A program made the position numbers and the translations under genes. A DNA stretch of 64,000 nucleotides from Nostoc sp. FACHB-973 (GTDB lineage: Bacteria > Cyanobacteriota > Cyanobacteriia > Cyanobacteriales > Nostocaceae). This document shows, piece after piece, positions 1 to 9,223 of the stretch (within the stretch, counting starts at the first letter, position 1; each line of letters starts with the position of its first letter). The stretch spans positions 62,001 to 126,000 of the forward strand of contig NZ_JACJSJ010000003.1 of assembly GCF_014698115.1 (NCBI RefSeq), in the 5' to 3' direction. The notes below the pieces were generated by a model that saw only the letters and a list, made by a program, of their open reading frames with translations, did no database searches and was not told where the DNA came from.

Positions 1-2418
1 CTTTACCAGGAAGGTAAAACCGAACACGCCCTAGAAGCCTTGCGCGATCTTTCCAGTCCTCGCGCCTTGGTGATTCGGGATGGTGAGCGAAAACGGATTG
101 CAGGGCGAGAAGTCGTTCGAGGAGATGTCTTAGTGTTGGCAGAAGGCGATCGCGTACCTGCCGATGCAATGGTACTATCTTGCACAAATCTTTCAACTGA
201 TGAGTCGTTACTCACCGGGGAATCCCTACCCGTTCGCAAAGTTGCTGCCGCTGGTACCGTGGAAATGGCACGTCCAGGGGGAGATGAGTTGCCCTTTGTA
301 TATTCTGGAACCTTGGTAGTTCAGGGACAGGGAATTGCTCAAGTCCAAGCGGTGGGCGCTCAAACAGAGATGGGCAAGATTGGCAACGCCTTACAAAAAG
401 TGAAGCCGGAACCAACTCCGCTACAACAAGAAATGACTCGGTTGGTGAGCCGTCTGTTTGGCATCGCTTTATTGTTGTGTGTGGCGATCGTGGTGATTTA
501 TGGAATCACGCGAGGAGATTGGCTCAAAGGATTTCTCGCAGGTATTACCTTAGCGATGGCAATTTTGCCAAATGAATTTCCGGTTGTCGTGACGATTTTC
601 TTAGCCTTGGGAGCATGGCGAATTTCTCAGAAACACGTCTTAGCTCGTCGCGCTTCCGCCGTGGAAACCTTGGGTTCGGCAACGGTTCTGTGTGTGGATA
701 AAACTGGGACGCTGACGCTGAATCAGATGGCAGTACAACAGCTATTTGCATACAACCATGCAGAAAACCCTCACCCATATAATTTGGAATTGGATTTAGG
801 AGAGTCACTCCCCGAAGCAGTTCATGAATTAGTCGAGTTTTGCATTCTGGCAAGTCAGAGAGATCCTTTTGATCCAATGGAGAAAGCATTTAAGGAATTG
901 GGCGTTGGCGTAGCCTCTCCTTCAGAGAATCGCTATCTCGCACATACTGAACATCTGCATGACGATTGGATACTGTTGCGAGAATATCCGCTCTCACCGC
1001 AGCTACTAGCAATGTCTCACGTTTGGCAGTCAGCTGACGGTAAGCAGTATGAAATTGCAGCCAAAGGAGCGCCGGAAGCGATCGCGGATCTCTGTCATTT
1101 CACGCCCCAACAGCAGACAATTCTGGCAGCCCAAATCAGTGAAATGGCAAATCAAGGATTGCGTGTGTTAGGTGTTGCCAAAGCCTCTCTTGTTGATGCG
1201 CCACCGCCATTTTTGCCGCCTCATCCATCGCTTAATCCAAATCATTTACCCGACGAGCAACATGACTTTCCTTTTCAATTTATCGGATTAGTTGGACTGT
1301 CCGATCCAGTGCGTCCAAATGTTGCGGCGGCAATTCAAGAATGTTATACCGCAGGTATTCGAGTAGTTATGATTACGGGTGATTATCCCGGAACGGCTCA
1401 AACTATTGCCCGTCAGATTGGATTGATGCAAATGGGAGCCATTCTGACGGGAACGGAATTGGATCTGATGAGTGACGCTGAACTCGAACAACGCATTCAA
1501 AGTACAAACATCTTTGCACGAGCCGTTCCCGAACAAAAATTGCGCTTGGTTAATGCTTTGAAAGCCAAGGGTGAAGTCGTTGCCATGACTGGGGATGGTG
1601 TGAATGATGCCCCGGCTCTCAAATCTGCCCAAATCGGGATTGCGATGGGGCAGCGAGGCACAGATGTTGCCCGTGAGTCGGCGGCGTTAGTGTTATTGGA
1701 TGATGATTTTTCATCCATTGTGCAAGCAGTGAAACTGGGACGGCGAATTTTTGATAATCTCCGTAAAGCAATGGCATATCTGCTAGCGATTCATATTCCG
1801 ATCGCTGGCATGTCTTTGATTCCAGTGTTGTTTAAGCTGCCGTTAGTATTACTTCCCGTTCATGTTGCCTTTCTGCATTTGATTATTGATCCAGCTTGCT
1901 CCATCGTTTTAGAAGCCGAACCCCCAGAAGCAACGGTGATGCAGCGTCCTCCCCGCAACCCCAAAGAACCATTATTTGGCAGGAAAACTTTGGGTTTGGC
2001 AGTGCTGCAAGGGGTGGGGATTTTAGCGATCGCTCTCATCATCTTTATGGTTGCGCTATATCGCAGACAAGGCGAACTTGATGCCCGTGCGTTAACGTTT
2101 ACGACGTTGATTTTGGCAAATTTAGGACTAATTTTGAGCGAAAGTTCTTCATCTCGCCTCAGCCTCAAAATATTGAAATCTCCTAATGCTGCCCTTTGGT
2201 GGGTGATTGGTGGGGGACTGGCTTTTCTCGCGATCGTGTTGTATGTTCCCTTCTTGCGTCAATTGTTTAGCTTCTCCTTCTTACACCCAATTGACTTGGC
2301 AATTTGCTTGGGAGGTGGGGCGATCGCTCTGCTTTGGTTTGAACAGTTAAAGTTACTCAATCGACCCCAACGAGTTATTCAATCTAAATCAAGAAAACAT
2401 ATCCCAGAAAATCTTTGA
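1..2418 (+). CDS. Cation-transporting P-type ATPase (5' end outside window)
   Basis: An integral-membrane ATP-driven cation pump of the P-type family, probably Ca2+-ATPase-like. The reading frame is open from base 1, so the N-terminal cytoplasmic and first membrane segments lie upstream. Visible motifs in order are the actuator loop TGES, the membrane motif PNEFPVV just before the P-domain, the phosphorylation site DKTGTLT and the hinge TGDGVNDAPALK. A hydrophobic C-terminal region with several membrane spans follows. PNEFP corresponds to the PEEFP/PEGLP ion-coordinating motif of P2-type pumps, which argues against a heavy-metal P1B pump (no CPC). The exact ion cannot be read from the sequence. 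The gene ends just before a TnpB insertion sequence. Confidence 0.93.
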   Translation, partial: LYQEGKTEHALEALRDLSSPRALVIRDGERKRIAGREVVRGDVLVLAEGDRVPADAMVLSCTNLSTDESLLTGESLPVRKVAAAGTVEMARPGGDELPFVYSGTLVVQGQGIAQVQAVGAQTEMGKIGNALQKVKPEPTPLQQEMTRLVSRLFGIALLLCVAIVVIYGITRGDWLKGFLAGITLAMAILPNEFPVVVTIFLALGAWRISQKHVLARRASAVETLGSATVLCVDKTGTLTLNQMAVQQLFAYNHAENPHPYNLELDLGESLPEAVHELVEFCILASQRDPFDPMEKAFKELGVGVASPSENRYLAHTEHLHDDWILLREYPLSPQLLAMSHVWQSADGKQYEIAAKGAPEAIADLCHFTPQQQTILAAQISEMANQGLRVLGVAKASLVDAPPPFLPPHPSLNPNHLPDEQHDFPFQFIGLVGLSDPVRPNVAAAIQECYTAGIRVVMITGDYPGTAQTIARQIGLMQMGAILTGTELDLMSDAELEQRIQSTNIFARAVPEQKLRLVNALKAKGEVVAMTGDGVNDAPALKSAQIGIAMGQRGTDVARESAALVLLDDDFSSIVQAVKLGRRIFDNLRKAMAYLLAIHIPIAGMSLIPVLFKLPLVLLPVHVAFLHLIIDPACSIVLEAEPPEATVMQRPPRNPKEPLFGRKTLGLAVLQGVGILAIALIIFMVALYRRQGELDARALTFTTLILANLGLILSESSSSRLSLKILKSPNAALWWVIGGGLAFLAIVLYVPFLRQLFSFSFLHPIDLAICLGGGAIALLWFEQLKLLNRPQRVIQSKSRKHIPENL

Positions 2419-2496
2419 TTTACCTTATTCGGAGAGAAGGCTCCCGCCATAATCTTTGATTTGGCGGCGAGATGAATCGACGGCGAAAAATGAGAC

Positions 2497-2541
2497 GTTC
2501 CCTCTTCCTTACTGGCTGCAAGCCAGTAAGGAAGAGGGAAC
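2497..2541. repeat. Perfect 21-bp-arm hairpin upstream of tnpB
   Basis: The arms 2497-2517 and 2521-2541 are exact reverse complements with a 3-base loop (GCA). It lies about 57 bases before the chosen tnpB start, in the position of the left-end hairpin of IS605-type elements. A second small inverted repeat (TTTACGT/ACGTAAA) lies between it and the start codon. Confidence 0.85.
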
Positions 2542-2597
2542 AGTTGAGTTTTTCGCAAATCCATGTTATCATTTACGTTAATAAATATGACGTAAAT

Positions 2598-3845
2598 ATG
2601 CTGGTATTTGAGGCAAAACTTGAGGGAGAAGACGGACAGTATCAAGCGCTTGATGAAGCGATTAGAACTGCCCGTTTTGTTCGCAATGCAAGCCTTAGAT
2701 ACTGGATGGATAACAAGGGTATTGGGCGATATGACCTCAGTAAGTTCTGTGCCGTCCTTGCTGCCAATATAGAGTTTCCTTGGGTTGCCAAGCTGAACTC
2801 GATGGCAAGGCAGGCTAGTGCTGAGAGAGCGTGGTCTGCAATTGCTCGATTTTTTGATAACTGCAAGAAAAATAAACCAGAAAAAAAGGGATTTCCGAAG
2901 TTTAAGAAAGAACAAACGCACGGTTCTGTTGAGTACAAAACCTGTGGGTGGCGACTTTCTGACGACCGCAGATATATCACTTTCTCGGATGGATTTAAAG
3001 CAGGAACCTTCAAACTCTGGGGAACTCGTGACCTGCATTTCTACCAACTCAAACAGTTCAAAAGAGTGCGGGTTGTGCGCCGTGCCGATGGCTATTATTG
3101 CCAGTTTTGTATCGACCACGAACGAATAGAAAGGCGAGAACCAACGGGTAAAACTATTGGTATTGATGTTGGGTTGAATCACTTTTACACCGATAGTAAT
3201 GGGGAAACCATCGCCAATCCCCGACACCTGCGTAAAAGTGAGAAGTCTTTGAAACGGTTGCAACGCCGGATGTCTAAGACTAAAAAAGGTTCTAATAACA
3301 GAATCAAGTTTAGAAATAAACTTGCGCGAAAATACCTCAAAGTAAGTCGCCAGCGTAAAGACTTTGCTGTTAAGACAGCAAGGTGCGTGGTGAAGTCTAA
3401 CGACCTCGTGGCGTATGAAGATTTGCAGGTGCGAAATATGGTCAAGAATCATCGCTTGGCTAAGTCGATTAGTGACATTTCGTGGTCGCTGTTTCGTGAA
3501 TGGGTTGAGTATTTTGGCAAGGTGTTTGGTGTTGTCACGGTTGCCGTTCCACCCCACTACACTTCGCAAAATTGCTCTAATTGTGGTGAAGTTGTCAAGA
3601 AGACTCTTAGTACCAGAACCCATGTATGCCCGAAATGTGGTCATATCCAAGACCGTGATTGGAACGCAGCGCGAAACATATTAGAAAAAGGATTGAGTAC
3701 GGCGGGTCACGTCGGAACTAACGCCTCTGGAGAGACTGATCAATACTTGAGTGAAGAAATTCCTTCAAGCAAATCAACTCGTGGAAAGAGGAAACCTAAA
3801 GAGCGATCTTTGGAATCCCCCGCTATATCAGGTACTCCTGATTAG
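2598..3845 (+). CDS. tnpB: TnpB, RNA-guided nuclease of an IS605-type element
   Basis: TnpB is a compact RuvC-type nuclease guided by a transposon-end RNA and is the ancestor of Cas12. I chose ATG 2598 (MLVFEAKLEGEDGQY), which gives about 415 residues; the frame is open further upstream but that part reads through the hairpin. The RuvC motifs look intact: GIDVG with Asp near residue 190, YEDL with Glu near 274, and DRDWNAARN near the C-terminus. A four-cysteine zinc knuckle (CSNCG...CPKCG) lies between the last two. The protein ends in a basic, Ser-rich tail typical of cyanobacterial copies. It looks active. Confidence 0.92.
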   Translation: MLVFEAKLEGEDGQYQALDEAIRTARFVRNASLRYWMDNKGIGRYDLSKFCAVLAANIEFPWVAKLNSMARQASAERAWSAIARFFDNCKKNKPEKKGFPKFKKEQTHGSVEYKTCGWRLSDDRRYITFSDGFKAGTFKLWGTRDLHFYQLKQFKRVRVVRRADGYYCQFCIDHERIERREPTGKTIGIDVGLNHFYTDSNGETIANPRHLRKSEKSLKRLQRRMSKTKKGSNNRIKFRNKLARKYLKVSRQRKDFAVKTARCVVKSNDLVAYEDLQVRNMVKNHRLAKSISDISWSLFREWVEYFGKVFGVVTVAVPPHYTSQNCSNCGEVVKKTLSTRTHVCPKCGHIQDRDWNAARNILEKGLSTAGHVGTNASGETDQYLSEEIPSSKSTRGKRKPKERSLESPAISGTPD

Positions 3846-3850
3846 CGGTG
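3818..3850 (+). repeat. Right-end hairpin of the TnpB element
   Basis: CCGCTA (3820-3825) pairs with TAGCGG (3843-3848), and inside it CAGG pairs with CCTG around a TACT loop. It overlaps the tnpB stop codon, as expected for the scaffold of the guide RNA transcribed from the 3' end of tnpB. Confidence 0.6.
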
Positions 3851-3857
3851 GGAGGAT

Positions 3858-3968
3858 GTCAATAAAGTCTTGCTCAAAGCAGCAAATGAAGAGGCTGAGA
3901 AAGCAACCTTAGAAGCGATCGCCGCCAGGCTAGATGCCGAAGCCGCAGCAGTAACTACAAAGAAGTAA
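3858..3968 (+). pseudogene. C-terminal remnant of an unidentified gene cut off by the insertion
   Basis: Right after the insertion sequence a 36-codon open stretch (VNKVLLKAANEEAEKATLEA...) ends in TAA at 3966. It is Ala/Glu/Lys rich, uses a HIP1 site inside codons, and looks like the tail of a helical protein. No start codon or ribosome site precedes it. The missing N-terminus was not found on the other side of the insertion, so part was probably deleted. Confidence 0.5.
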
Positions 3969-4384
3969 GATAATTCGTAATTCATAATTTGTAATGAAAG
4001 ACAGTTTCAGACCCAAAATAAAACTCCAACTGCTTGCTTAATTATGAATTATGAATGAATAATTATGAATTAGCTTGACATATATAAAATAGACAAAATT
4101 CGGATTCTTTTTTGGCGTTGGGCAACCCTTGATCGCTGCGGCATCTTCCCCTAGATTGCTCGTTAACTAACCCCAAAAAACAAAACCGATGAATCCTTAA
4201 ATCTCCATGTTATTTGAAGAATTATCCGTCGCCAGTTTCACTACGCTGCGCCGTTGATTGGTTTATACGGAAATGATGGGGAATTTCTCATGAGTCATCT
4301 TATTCATACCTTCCTCACAGTTTCCTCATCTTTTTTCAATATCATCAGATGTTGATGTTCTTGTCTTTCAGAAGGATGAAATCT
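3969..4384. other. Intergenic region with AT-rich dispersed repeat
   Basis: Holds a repeat built on ATTATGAATTATGAATG (about 3975-4075), related to a stretch near 31760-31800. The rest (4080-4384) shows no open frame and presumably carries the promoter of the next gene. Confidence 0.5.
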
Positions 4385-5248
4385 ATGAAATGGCAACAAT
4401 TAATTCTGGTTTTTATAGCCAGCATTTGCTTAATATTTGCAGGCAATGCCCTGGCGCAGACTGATATCAATATCAACAACACCAACCTCATTCGCTTTGG
4501 TGGAAGCGTAACTGTACCAGAGAATCAAGTTGTTGAAAACGCCCTGGCTTTTGGGGGAAGTGTTACGGTATCACCTAATGCCAGAGTTTTGGACACTGCG
4601 ATCGCTTTTGGCGGGGATGTCATACTGAAAAAAGGAGTGCGGGTAGATGGTGATGCTTACTCCTTTGGCGGCAAAATCGTACAGGAACCAGGTGCGATCA
4701 TCACTGGTGAACGTGCCACATTCAGCGATAGACATGGCATGATGCATGGTTCCAATAGAGGTAGAGGTAGCTTCTTCTTCACTATTAGTCCCATTTTTAG
4801 AATTAGTAACGCCGTAATAGCAGCTATTCTCGGACTGATTATTTTGCATACCAATCCACAGTTCCTGCCGAATTTGGCTACAAAATTGCGTCAGCATCCC
4901 ACTTTGGCTGTTTTATGGGGTATGGGGGCGATTGTCGCCATTATCTTTGTCAGTGTGTTTCTGGCGATTACGCTTATTGGTATTCCCCTGATTCCACTAC
5001 TAAGTCTGACAGCGATCGTCACTTCTCTAGTCGGGTCATTAGCCGTGGCACTTTTTGTCGGTCAACGCCTATTTAGTAATGGCAATTGGTCGTTACAGCA
5101 GCAGTTTTTGGTAGGTTTAGCGATCCTGACAGTTCTGACACTAATTCCATTTTTCGGAGGGTTAGTAGTTTTCTTAGTCAATCTATTTGGCTTGGGTGTC
5201 ATCTTGCTGTGGCAATTTGGTAAAGAAAAACCTCAAATAGCTACTTAA
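4385..5248 (+). CDS. Exported/membrane protein with bactofilin-like repeat head
   Basis: Function unknown. I chose ATG 4385 (MKWQQLILVF) because AGAAGG sits 9 bases upstream; ATG 4376 is also possible. A cleavable signal peptide ends near NALAQT. Residues about 30-130 are repeats of the form FGGSVTV/FGGDVIL, the short beta-strand repeats seen in polymer-forming cytoskeletal (bactofilin-like) domains. A Gly/Arg/Phe linker then leads to three or four hydrophobic segments. The likely topology is an extracytoplasmic beta-helical head and a membrane anchor. A lipoprotein fragment follows 11 bases later. Confidence 0.75.
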   Translation: MKWQQLILVFIASICLIFAGNALAQTDININNTNLIRFGGSVTVPENQVVENALAFGGSVTVSPNARVLDTAIAFGGDVILKKGVRVDGDAYSFGGKIVQEPGAIITGERATFSDRHGMMHGSNRGRGSFFFTISPIFRISNAVIAAILGLIILHTNPQFLPNLATKLRQHPTLAVLWGMGAIVAIIFVSVFLAITLIGIPLIPLLSLTAIVTSLVGSLAVALFVGQRLFSNGNWSLQQQFLVGLAILTVLTLIPFFGGLVVFLVNLFGLGVILLWQFGKEKPQIAT

Positions 5249-5259
5249 GAAGGGAAACA

Positions 5260-5373
5260 ATGAGATCGAAGCTATACAGTTTGGCTGCGTCCTTGGCAGC
5301 TTTGAGTATGTTTGCAGCCTGCTCTTTTAACTTGGGTAAGCTCAGAGGATCTGGAATCGTCAAGAAACGGTAG
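5260..5373 (+). pseudogene. Truncated lipoprotein (head-GIN/DUF2807-like start)
   Basis: A 37-codon frame with a good ribosome site (AAGAAGGGAAACA) encodes a signal peptide with lipobox FAAC, then LGKLRGSGIVKKR and a stop. The xGSGxV motif after the lipobox resembles the start of DUF2807 'head GIN' adhesin-like lipoproteins, which are usually over 200 residues. No continuation in another frame was recognised. The DUF2807 link is tentative. Confidence 0.45.
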
Positions 5374-5424
5374 TTTTTGTCAAAAACCATAAAGTTTCAC
5401 TCGTACATCAACCGTTACGTTTGA

Positions 5425-5760
5425 TATCGTATTCAATCAATTCATTCAGACGAATTCGCTCACTTGCCAGAAGCAGCAAGACGATATCTCGAACACGCGA
5501 TCGCTCCTGGAACTGCGATCGCATCTGCGGTTCGATTGCAGATGCACGGCGAAATCAAATTAAAAAGTTGGATTCCATTCAAAGCAGAGCAAGTTATTTG
5601 CTGGGAGCGTGGGCTGATTTGGAGTGCTACGGCATGGATGAACGGCTTACCAATTTGGGGATCGGATCGAATTATAGACGGTGTAGGTGCAATGCAATGG
5701 AAACTTCTAGGATTGTTCCCTGTCATGACCGCGACTGGTTCCGATTGCTGTGACTTTTGA
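5425..5760 (+). pseudogene. Fragment of a DUF6544-like protein
   Basis: Open from after TGA 5422 to TGA 5758, with no good start codon. The translation contains LPEAARRYLEHAIAPGT, then MHGEIKLKSWIPFKAEQVI and a GLFPVMTATG end. From memory this pattern resembles the middle of DUF6544/DUF6920-family proteins, which are longer on both sides. Both ends are missing here, so this is a decayed gene. Two HIP1-like sites lie in its first half. Confidence 0.55.
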
Positions 5761-5848
5761 CTTCCCCGAACGCGAGTGCGTCTCGCTCCAGAAGGGGCTG
5801 ACATGCTCCTACACTGACTGAGTACAGTGATGTGAGGCTTCTGCTGTT

Positions 5849-6775
5849 TCAGCTAAAATGCCTTTTTTTAAATTCAAATTTCACATCGGTTAGTTTTTCC
5901 GATACTTCCCATAGTTTTTTGGCGATCGCTTGGTCTTTGGATAATTCGTTGGTTTCCACTTTTATTGGATAGCCACGCACTTCCATAAACCCATTGGGAC
6001 CGAAATATTCCGCGCCTTTTAAGCCTGCTTCGATCGCCGCCCGCAGAGTCGGTAATGCACCCATCGTGATGTCTTGAGCAAGGATGCCGTTGAGATATTT
6101 CACAACGCCGCCCGCAGTTCTCTGCAATTCGGTTGCCGTCCAGCCCGGATGCGAGGCGGTTACAACTGTGTCGAGATTGTTATCTTTTAGTTTTCGGTCG
6201 AGTTCGTAAGTAAAATAGATGTTGGCAAGTTTGCTGTCGCCGTAGGCTTTCCATTTGGCATAACTTCTCTTTTCCCAATTCAAATCATCGAAATCTATCT
6301 TGCCTAAACTATGTGCGCCGCTCGAAACATTCACGATTCGTGAGCCTTCGGTGCCGATCAAAAGTTCTAAAAGATGCCCCGTCAAAGCAAAATGTCCGAG
6401 ATGATTAGTGCCAAACTGCAATTCAAAACCGTCCGTGGTTTTTGAATACGGCGGAATCATCACACCCGCATTATTAATCAGTAAATCCAGACGCAAGTAA
6501 TTTTTCTGAAAGTTTTCAGCGAAATTTTTAACTGATGCTAAATTCGCCAAATCAAGTTCCATCACCTTTACGTCGGCATCTTTATTCTGTTGAAGAATTT
6601 TCGCCAATGCTTTGTTTCCTTTGTCCAAATTGCGAACCGCAATGATTACAGACGCTTGTTTATTAGCTAAAACCCGCGCCGTTTCATAACCGATACCGCT
6701 GCTCGAACCCGTGACAATTGCTACTCTTCCTTTTTGACTCAGAATATTTTCTGCGTTCCATTTTTCATTTTTCAT
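5849..6775 (-). CDS. Short-chain dehydrogenase/reductase (SDR)
   Basis: A cytosolic NAD(P)-dependent oxidoreductase of 308 residues, in the retinol-dehydrogenase/WW-oxidoreductase-like branch. The Rossmann motif TGSSSGIGYETA is near residue 22, NNAGVM near 103, the catalytic Ser in VNVSSGAHS, and the YGDSK (YxxxK) pair near 178. The substrate cannot be told. It is flanked by decayed sequence downstream and a solute-binding protein gene upstream, so it is probably a single-gene unit. Its lower HIP1 density and phrasing such as KNEKWNAENILSQKGR hint at possible transfer, which is not proven. Confidence 0.9.
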   Translation of the reverse strand: MKNEKWNAENILSQKGRVAIVTGSSSGIGYETARVLANKQASVIIAVRNLDKGNKALAKILQQNKDADVKVMELDLANLASVKNFAENFQKNYLRLDLLINNAGVMIPPYSKTTDGFELQFGTNHLGHFALTGHLLELLIGTEGSRIVNVSSGAHSLGKIDFDDLNWEKRSYAKWKAYGDSKLANIYFTYELDRKLKDNNLDTVVTASHPGWTATELQRTAGGVVKYLNGILAQDITMGALPTLRAAIEAGLKGAEYFGPNGFMEVRGYPIKVETNELSKDQAIAKKLWEVSEKLTDVKFEFKKRHFS

Positions 6776-6890
6776 TTTATTTTCTCTTGTTTAATTAACT
6801 TAATTAATTCTGAAAAAAAGAATTAATTCGTTACTGCATCTACACAATTTTATAGGTAGTTTATAACATTTTTTAGTTACCAGTATCAGA

Positions 6891-8147
6891 TTAATAAGTC
6901 CAGTTTTGCTTGGTCTGCAAACTATAGGTTCCATCTTTGACATTCACCCGCTCAGGAATCAGATTTAAATCTCTAAATATATTTGCCTGATGCTGTAGAG
7001 CATTGAGCGATTGGTCGTCAATGGGGATGATGGCGCGTTCGCCACTATGTTTCTGTAAAATTTCTACAATGGATGGATCGATTTCATGGTGTTCTGCCAA
7101 TCGTTGAACAGCTTCTAATTCCTGTCTCTTAGCCCAAGTTCCAGCTTCGTTTACCTCTTCTAAAATCACCTTCAGCAAGTCGGGATAGTCGCGTACCAGT
7201 TCTGGAACCGCGTAGTAATAAGTGGGAACTTCTATGGAGGCTTTGTCACCAAATATGCTCTCTAAGTCTGCAATCGATCGCCCTGGATAAGCGCTTCGGG
7301 CAAGAGTAGCTGTGTAGGGAACCCAAATCACCCAAGCATCGATTTCACCGCGGCGGAATCGGGGCAGCGCCTCCGGTTGTGTCAGATAAACTGGCTCGAT
7401 GTCACTAAAATCTAGACCGACTTTTGCCAGCGATCGCACAAGTATATAATGTGCGCTTGAGCCTTTGTCAAAAGCGATCTTTTTGCCCTTCAGGTCTGCT
7501 AGTGTCTGAATTGGCGAATCTTCCGGCACGAGAATTGCTTGACCTTTGGGAGCGGTATATTTTTCCTTAGCCACCCGCACAAATACGTGATCCGCCGCTT
7601 GAGAGAAGATGCTGGCCGTGCCGCCGCCGCCGCAGAAGTCAATCGTTCCGTTGCTGAGTGCTTCTATCAAAGAAGAGGCTGATAAAAAGCTTGTCCAGAT
7701 GACACTCAGCCCAAATGGTCGCAAACGCGTTTCCAGCAAGGCTTGAGTCCGGAGAACTTCCAGATTTGTCATCCCCTCTGGATATCCAATTTTCAGTTGC
7801 TTGAGCCGCCGCGCTTGTTCTGCTAAGGGCGTGTTGCTGGATTGATGAGAACGCTGAGAAAACCAGCGATCCAATACTACACAGAAAATTATCCCCCCCA
7901 TAAACAGTCCCACGGTTTCCAGTAACTGGATTGTGGAGCTTTTGGATAGTTGGAACTGATTACCAGATTCAGAAGCAGCAATAGCATGAGCGTCAAAAAC
8001 TAGAGGCAAGACCAAAATCGAGACAAGTCCGATGCAAAATCGAACTGCAAACCTGTAGGTAGCCGAACTACGAGTGGCTGATCTGAGGGACCGTAAGATA
8101 TTTTGACCTCTACCTCTAGGTAGAAGGTCAATCAAACGGCTAATCAT
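6891..8147 (-). CDS. Periplasmic solute-binding protein, sulfonate/nitrate type, membrane-anchored
   Basis: 418 residues. Two hydrophobic segments near residues 33-52 and 75-95 precede a type II periplasmic-binding fold (LKIGYPEG ... NLEVLRTQALLETRL). Motifs of the SsuA/TauA/NrtA group are visible: NGTIDFCGGGGTASIF, LKGKKIAFDKGSSAHYIL and RRGEIDAWVIWVP. It probably binds an alkanesulfonate or similar anion and hands it to an ABC permease. No permease or ATPase gene lies beside it, so it is an orphan component or part of a signalling or dispersed system. The double membrane segment before the binding domain is unusual. Confidence 0.8.
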   Translation of the reverse strand: MISRLIDLLPRGRGQNILRSLRSATRSSATYRFAVRFCIGLVSILVLPLVFDAHAIAASESGNQFQLSKSSTIQLLETVGLFMGGIIFCVVLDRWFSQRSHQSSNTPLAEQARRLKQLKIGYPEGMTNLEVLRTQALLETRLRPFGLSVIWTSFLSASSLIEALSNGTIDFCGGGGTASIFSQAADHVFVRVAKEKYTAPKGQAILVPEDSPIQTLADLKGKKIAFDKGSSAHYILVRSLAKVGLDFSDIEPVYLTQPEALPRFRRGEIDAWVIWVPYTATLARSAYPGRSIADLESIFGDKASIEVPTYYYAVPELVRDYPDLLKVILEEVNEAGTWAKRQELEAVQRLAEHHEIDPSIVEILQKHSGERAIIPIDDQSLNALQHQANIFRDLNLIPERVNVKDGTYSLQTKQNWTY

Positions 8148-8370
8148 AATGACTCCTTTGATAAATATAGGTGATGGACATTGCCCGATGAATTGGAGAT
8201 GGGGGATAAAGTCAAAGCACCGCTTGATGTATATAAACTAGCAAACTTGCTCGCTCGTTACACTCAATATGCGATACTCACATTATCATATCGATATTGT
8301 GTGGATTATCTACAAAGGTTGAGCGATCCCTAGTTTCGGTCATCAGATAGGTGTTGAGTGAGGAATAGTA
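8148..8370. other. Divergent promoter region between solute-binding protein and CadD-like permease
   Basis: 223 bases between diverging genes, so both promoters should be here. No clear operator was recognised. A short AT-rich stretch with ATATCGATAT-like symmetry lies near 8285-8300. Confidence 0.4.
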
Positions 8371-9039
8371 ATGGATTGGTTAATTGCAACAATTAAGATC
8401 GGGCTAGCTGCGGCTGTGGCAACAACATTTGATGACAATATTTATCTGACTGCCTTCTTTAGTGAGGTTAATCGGACTTTTCGTCCTCAACATGTTGTAG
8501 TTGGTGAGATTCTAGGGTTCACGGCATTAGTGATAGTCAGTTTGGTTGGGTTCTTAATGGGTCTAGCAATTCCCTCAACTTGGACTGGTCTACTGGGGAT
8601 TCTGCCGATACTTATTGGCTTGAAGAATCTGCTCAACCTGAATAAAGATGATTCAGTTGAAGATAAGTCAGCCAATCTCAAAAGAAACTCGAAATTTCAT
8701 GGATTTGATTCCAGAAAGCGATCGCTCTGGGACGTAATCCGCGATCCGCAGACATATCGCGTCTCCTCGGTCACAATTGCCAACGGCGGCAACAATCTTG
8801 GCATCTATATCCCCCTGTTTGCCACTAGCTCAATCCAAAATCTCACTGTGATCGTACCAGTTTGCTATTTCATTGTTTGTTGCTGGCTGTTTATGTCCTA
8901 TAATCTGACTCGTCTACCTGGTATCGCTTTGATACTCAGCCGTTATGCTAGCAAGATTTTCCCCTTCGTTCTGATGTGGCTGGGTTTCAGAATTCTGGTA
9001 GACAGCGAATCTTATCGTATTTTTCTCCCAAACACTTGA
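8371..9039 (+). CDS. CadD/LysE-like cation (cadmium) resistance permease
   Basis: A 222-residue membrane protein with about six membrane spans and the signature ATTFDDNIYLTAFF near the N-terminus. A second conserved block, VTIANGGNNLGIYIPLFA, is characteristic of the CadD family in the LysE transporter clan. Members are linked to cadmium or other cation export; the substrate here is inferred only from family. A paralogue lies at 30487-31167 on the other strand with the same motifs. Confidence 0.85.
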   Translation: MDWLIATIKIGLAAAVATTFDDNIYLTAFFSEVNRTFRPQHVVVGEILGFTALVIVSLVGFLMGLAIPSTWTGLLGILPILIGLKNLLNLNKDDSVEDKSANLKRNSKFHGFDSRKRSLWDVIRDPQTYRVSSVTIANGGNNLGIYIPLFATSSIQNLTVIVPVCYFIVCCWLFMSYNLTRLPGIALILSRYASKIFPFVLMWLGFRILVDSESYRIFLPNT

Positions 9040-9223
9040 CAGATAAACGTTATTAGTTATCAGTTTGGTGAGATTCTGAAGGTAAAATCAATAGAGCTTA
9101 ACTCGTGCATTTTCAGTTACCGTTTTATATCCCTAGAAGAAAACCGGAGGTAGATTGAACCTGCAAACTCTTATTTGCTAAGATTTCCAGTGCGACAACA
9201 TTTAAACAGGGCAACTCTTCATC

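Larger units (their letters stand above)
2460..3857 (+). mobile_element. TnpB-only insertion sequence (IS200/IS605 superfamily, IS1341-like)
   Basis: A short insertion sequence with a single tnpB gene and no tnpA, so it would depend on a Y1 transposase in trans. A perfect 21-bp-arm hairpin (2497-2541) lies upstream of tnpB. An imperfect hairpin (about 3818-3850) overlaps the 3' end of tnpB, where these elements encode their guide RNA and right end. The ends are estimates: the left limit is placed after the ATPase gene and the right limit just before the reading-frame remnant starting at 3858. The TAM/target side was not determined. Confidence 0.7.

Noticed and set aside
2379..3650. A 423-residue minus-strand protein opposite tnpB
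   Set aside because: It is a shadow frame; the plus strand encodes a full TnpB with all catalytic motifs.
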